Source: CBFFRJ01 sp051486985 (lineage in GTDB: Bacteria > Pseudomonadota > Gammaproteobacteria > Enterobacterales > Enterobacteriaceae). From it: a stretch of DNA of 64,000 nucleotides. Each line of letters begins with the position of its first letter. The first letter of the stretch is position 1. This document shows, in pieces, positions 61,554 through 64,000 of the stretch. Location of the stretch: positions 62,001 to 126,000 of the forward strand of contig NZ_JAHVDV010000010.1 of assembly GCF_051486985.1 (NCBI RefSeq), in the 5' to 3' direction. Both the position numbers and the translations under genes were made by a program. The notes below the pieces were generated by a model, which was given only the letters and a program-made list of their open reading frames with translations, searched no databases and was not told where the DNA came from.

Positions 61554-63470
61554 GTGGCCATTCCCACGAACGCAGTTTCTCCCATTAAAACATCGGATGA
61601 GTTAATCACGTTGAAAAGCATAACGGAATTGAAAATGGGTTATACAAAGGTAGTCTTCTGGCTTCTGTTAACCCTGTTTCTCGTACCAGCTATCACATTA
61701 GGCTTTGCTGAATACGGGAATAAATCACTTAACGAAGAATATACGCAGTTCTTTATTGAGGATGCCCAGAGACAGCATCAGGATGCCGGAAAGCTTACTG
61801 AATTCTTGCAACAGAATCCCCCCTCAAGCGTCTGTGGCCCGGTGGCCGACAATCTGATTGAGTATAAAAATGCAGTCTGTGCGCCGAATTCAGAACTCTG
61901 GCAGTTCTATATGATGGACAAAGCCGCCATCTGGACGCTGATTGCCGGCGGTGTTGTACTGCTGATTATCGTGCTACTCAGTGCGCTCGCCTTTAAAGAT
62001 CGCCCCAGCCAGCTGTTAAGCCTGCGGCTTGCGCGCCCGTTCCTGATGATTGCCGGCTCACTGGAAGTAATAGTGCAGGGGGCGATGCTGGTATGGCTCT
62101 CTTTCTGGGGAACCGCCTTCTTCACGCAAACTTACTATCCGAAGCTGGTTATTCTGGTGGGGTTGATGGTACTGGCGGGTATCTACTACATCATTAAGGG
62201 CATCTTCAAAAAACTGCCGCCTGAAGAGAATATCGAAGGGGAGGTGGTGAGCCGCGATGCAGCCCCTCAACTGTGGTCACGCATTGATGCGCTGGCCGCA
62301 AAAGTAGGCACGACGCCGCCGGATCACATTATTGCCGGTATCGACACCAATTTTTACGTGACAGAAGCACCGCTTCGCGTCAATGACCAGCTTTTAAAAG
62401 GGCGCAAGCTCTACGTGAGTATCCCTCTGTTGCGTCAACTCACCCTCGCTCAGGCGGATGGTGTCATGGTGCACGAGCTGACTCACCTGCATGAAGGCGA
62501 TACGGCGTCGGGCGCTTTACTGGGGCCGAAGCTGCACCGTTTCGATCTGTATACTGCCCTGATGAGCGAGAATGTGGCCACGCTGATTGTCTACTATCCG
62601 CTGTATCTGTACCGCATGCTCTTTGAACTGGCGTGGCAGCGTAACAGTCGTGAACGTGAGTTCGTAGCCGATCGCAATGCCTCTGCACTCATCTCGCCCG
62701 CCGCGATTATCGAGTCGCTGATCAAAATTTCTGCTTATGCCAGTTACCGCTATCAGATTGAGCGGAATCTGTTTGAAAACAACGCGCTGCATGAAAATGA
62801 GCTGGGTATCCGTCACGCTATCGCGGCTGGTCTGCCGACGCATGTGGGTTCCCCCGATTTTATCAGCCTGATGCGTGAACAGAATGTGCCGCATCCTTTT
62901 GATTCACACCCCCCGCTGACTGAGAGAATGCGCAACGTGGGCTTTAGCGTCGAAGAGACCGCCTATGCCGCGATGGCTGCAGAATTGCCGACGGAGAGCT
63001 GGGTCGATCTCATCCCGGTGGCCGACAACATTGAGCAGCAGCTGTGGCAGAAGTACGAAGGCGATTTCTCCTCTAACCATGAAGAGAGCCTGGCATGGCG
63101 CTACCAGCCCACGGGCGAAGCCGAGACTGCGCTGGTGTTGAAGTATTTCCCCAACGTTCCCTTCACGCTGAAAGACGGTTCGCAAATCGAAATCACCTGG
63201 CAGGGCATTGTGGCGCCGAAAACGGGCGAGCTGCTGGAGTGGGATAACGTTAAAAACATCAATGTGTTAAGAAACTTCGGCCGGGATACCTTGCATCTGC
63301 AACATGTGCAGCCAAACGCCCAGGGCAAAAAACGCAGCCAAATCCCACTGCCGGGCATGAAGAAAGAGATCGAACGGTTCAAGGAAGTGTTGGCCTGGTA
63401 CTGGCATCGCCATCAGACAGTGCGCGCGCTTCCCCAGCAGCCTGAGACGGTGACGCAACCACAAGCATAA
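61554..63470 (+). CDS. M48-family membrane zinc metalloprotease
   Basis: A 638-residue HtpX-like peptidase. Four hydrophobic segments lie at about residues 33-53, 122-145, 160-185 and 195-215, before the protease domain. Zinc motif HELTH is at 307-311, with the third ligand Glu369 in EFVADRNAS. A C-terminal region (~500-620) of unknown function follows. The start is uncertain: GTG 61554 gives 638 residues, while ATG 61635 (MGYTKVVFW) begins just before the first helix. It is followed after 79 bases by a DUF3829 lipoprotein gene on the same strand, suggesting a pair acting in envelope quality control. Confidence 0.85.
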   Translation: MAIPTNAVSPIKTSDELITLKSITELKMGYTKVVFWLLLTLFLVPAITLGFAEYGNKSLNEEYTQFFIEDAQRQHQDAGKLTEFLQQNPPSSVCGPVADNLIEYKNAVCAPNSELWQFYMMDKAAIWTLIAGGVVLLIIVLLSALAFKDRPSQLLSLRLARPFLMIAGSLEVIVQGAMLVWLSFWGTAFFTQTYYPKLVILVGLMVLAGIYYIIKGIFKKLPPEENIEGEVVSRDAAPQLWSRIDALAAKVGTTPPDHIIAGIDTNFYVTEAPLRVNDQLLKGRKLYVSIPLLRQLTLAQADGVMVHELTHLHEGDTASGALLGPKLHRFDLYTALMSENVATLIVYYPLYLYRMLFELAWQRNSREREFVADRNASALISPAAIIESLIKISAYASYRYQIERNLFENNALHENELGIRHAIAAGLPTHVGSPDFISLMREQNVPHPFDSHPPLTERMRNVGFSVEETAYAAMAAELPTESWVDLIPVADNIEQQLWQKYEGDFSSNHEESLAWRYQPTGEAETALVLKYFPNVPFTLKDGSQIEITWQGIVAPKTGELLEWDNVKNINVLRNFGRDTLHLQHVQPNAQGKKRSQIPLPGMKKEIERFKEVLAWYWHRHQTVRALPQQPETVTQPQA

Positions 63471-63477
63471 CCGGTGA

Positions 63478-63508
63478 CTCAACCCTGCGCCTTTAGTGCC
63501 AGGGTTGA
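63478..63508. terminator. Hairpin between the M48 protease and DUF3829 genes
   Basis: Ten-base arms CTCAACCCTG and CAGGGTTGAG around an 11-base loop. No U-tract; it may attenuate or stabilise the mRNA rather than terminate. Confidence 0.4.
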
Positions 63509-63549
63509 GCCACAACCGTTTTACTTATTGACCTCCACAAGGAATAACA

Positions 63550-64000
63550 GTGTTTAAAAAAGCGACCAGAAATGTAATACCTGCAATGGTGGCAGCCGTA
63601 CTGTGTTTGCCGCTGGCCGCCTGCGATAACAACGACGCCCCTAAAGAAAAACCGGCTGCGGCGCCAGACGCGAAACCTGCTGCGGCGCCGGGTGCCAAAC
63701 CTGCTGCTACGGCGAGTGCAACACCGGCTGTAGAAGACCCAACCGAGCAGCTCACCGCCAAGGTGAACCACTACATCGAATGCTTTAACACCGCGGATGG
63801 TAGCGTGCACGACAGTGCAGAGCGTTATGTCAGCTGGATTGATAACGTGGAAACGGGGCCAACGGGTAAAGAGCGTAAGGTGTACACCCTGGGGCACATC
63901 CCGGCCTATCAAGTGGAAAGCTGTACTAAAGCCATCAACCAGGCCGTGAAGGCGAAGCCTGCCTTGCCCGCTTTGGATGACGCGGCGACAAAATATCTTA
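63550..64000 (+). CDS. DUF3829 lipoprotein (YiiG-like), 3' end outside window
   Basis: GTG 63550 after AAGGAATAACA; no stop before the window ends (150 codons seen). Signal peptide with lipobox LAAC, then a linker of repeated Ala-Pro-Lys (residues ~25-60), then a DUF3829 domain: YIECFNTADGSVHDSAERYVSWI and GPTGKERKVYTLGHI. The pattern matches E. coli YiiG. It probably shares a transcript with the M48 protease. Confidence 0.85.
   Translation, partial: MFKKATRNVIPAMVAAVLCLPLAACDNNDAPKEKPAAAPDAKPAAAPGAKPAATASATPAVEDPTEQLTAKVNHYIECFNTADGSVHDSAERYVSWIDNVETGPTGKERKVYTLGHIPAYQVESCTKAINQAVKAKPALPALDDAATKYL

Overview
The window is chromosomal DNA from an enterobacterium, most likely Enterobacter or a close relative such as Lelliottia. 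Long blocks match E. coli proteins almost residue for residue (from memory): ompG-ycjW-ycjX-ycjF-tyrR-tpx-ycjG-mpaA-mppA, zntB-fnrS-ttcA, ydbK-hslJ-ldhA-ydbH-ynbE-azoR-hrpA, ydcF-aldA-gapC-cybB and uspE-fnr-ogt-smrA. In E. coli these genes lie near the replication terminus, and a consensus matS site (30841) agrees with a Ter-macrodomain location. A chromosomal-type fosA and a decayed divergent lac locus fit the Enterobacter/Klebsiella side of the family. I saw no rRNA, tRNA, CRISPR array, insertion sequence or prophage.

Layout. 1-10.1 kb: end of porin ompG, LacI-type regulator ycjW, ycjXF, the aromatic amino acid regulator tyrR with a TyrR box, thiol peroxidase tpx, and the murein-peptide genes ycjG, mpaA and mppA. 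10.1-16.2 kb: small unknown genes, a chemoreceptor lacking a sensor domain, zntB, the anaerobic sRNA FnrS with its FNR box, a Pro/Asp-rich micropeptide, ttcA and a patch of very small genes. 16.2-30.4 kb: nifJ-type pyruvate oxidoreductase, ldhA, ydbH-ynbE (ydbL is missing), azoR and hrpA. 30.4-35.1 kb: a MarR-controlled MFS/HlyD/TolC-type tripartite efflux operon. 35.3-47.3 kb: ydcF, aldA, an esterase, an orphan fimbrial adhesin-like gene, intact gapC, cybB, a PACE pump with a LysR regulator, uspE, fnr, ogt and smrA. 47.3-48.4 kb: a gene-poor kilobase with DnaA boxes, an inverted repeat and a hexanucleotide microsatellite. 48.4-64 kb: accessory DNA with a Tsr-like chemoreceptor behind a sigma-28 promoter, a diguanylate cyclase, regulators, a lacY'/'lacI deletion scar, fosA, an APH-fold kinase, GrpB, a GNAT acetyltransferase, unknown exported proteins, an M48 membrane protease and a DUF3829 lipoprotein cut by the window end.

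Themes. Anaerobic control is concentrated here: fnr with its own FNR box, the FNR-activated sRNA fnrS, ldhA and nifJ. Envelope and peptidoglycan recycling (mpaA, ycjG, mppA, ydbH-ynbE) and drug or toxicant handling (tripartite efflux, PACE, FosA, AzoR, Ogt) are also well represented. I found no clearly new multi-gene system. The most unusual items are the lac scar, the missing ydbL, a possible unannotated small transcript upstream of ogt, two odd small proteins (Pro/Asp-rich and Cys-rich) and the receptor without a sensor domain.
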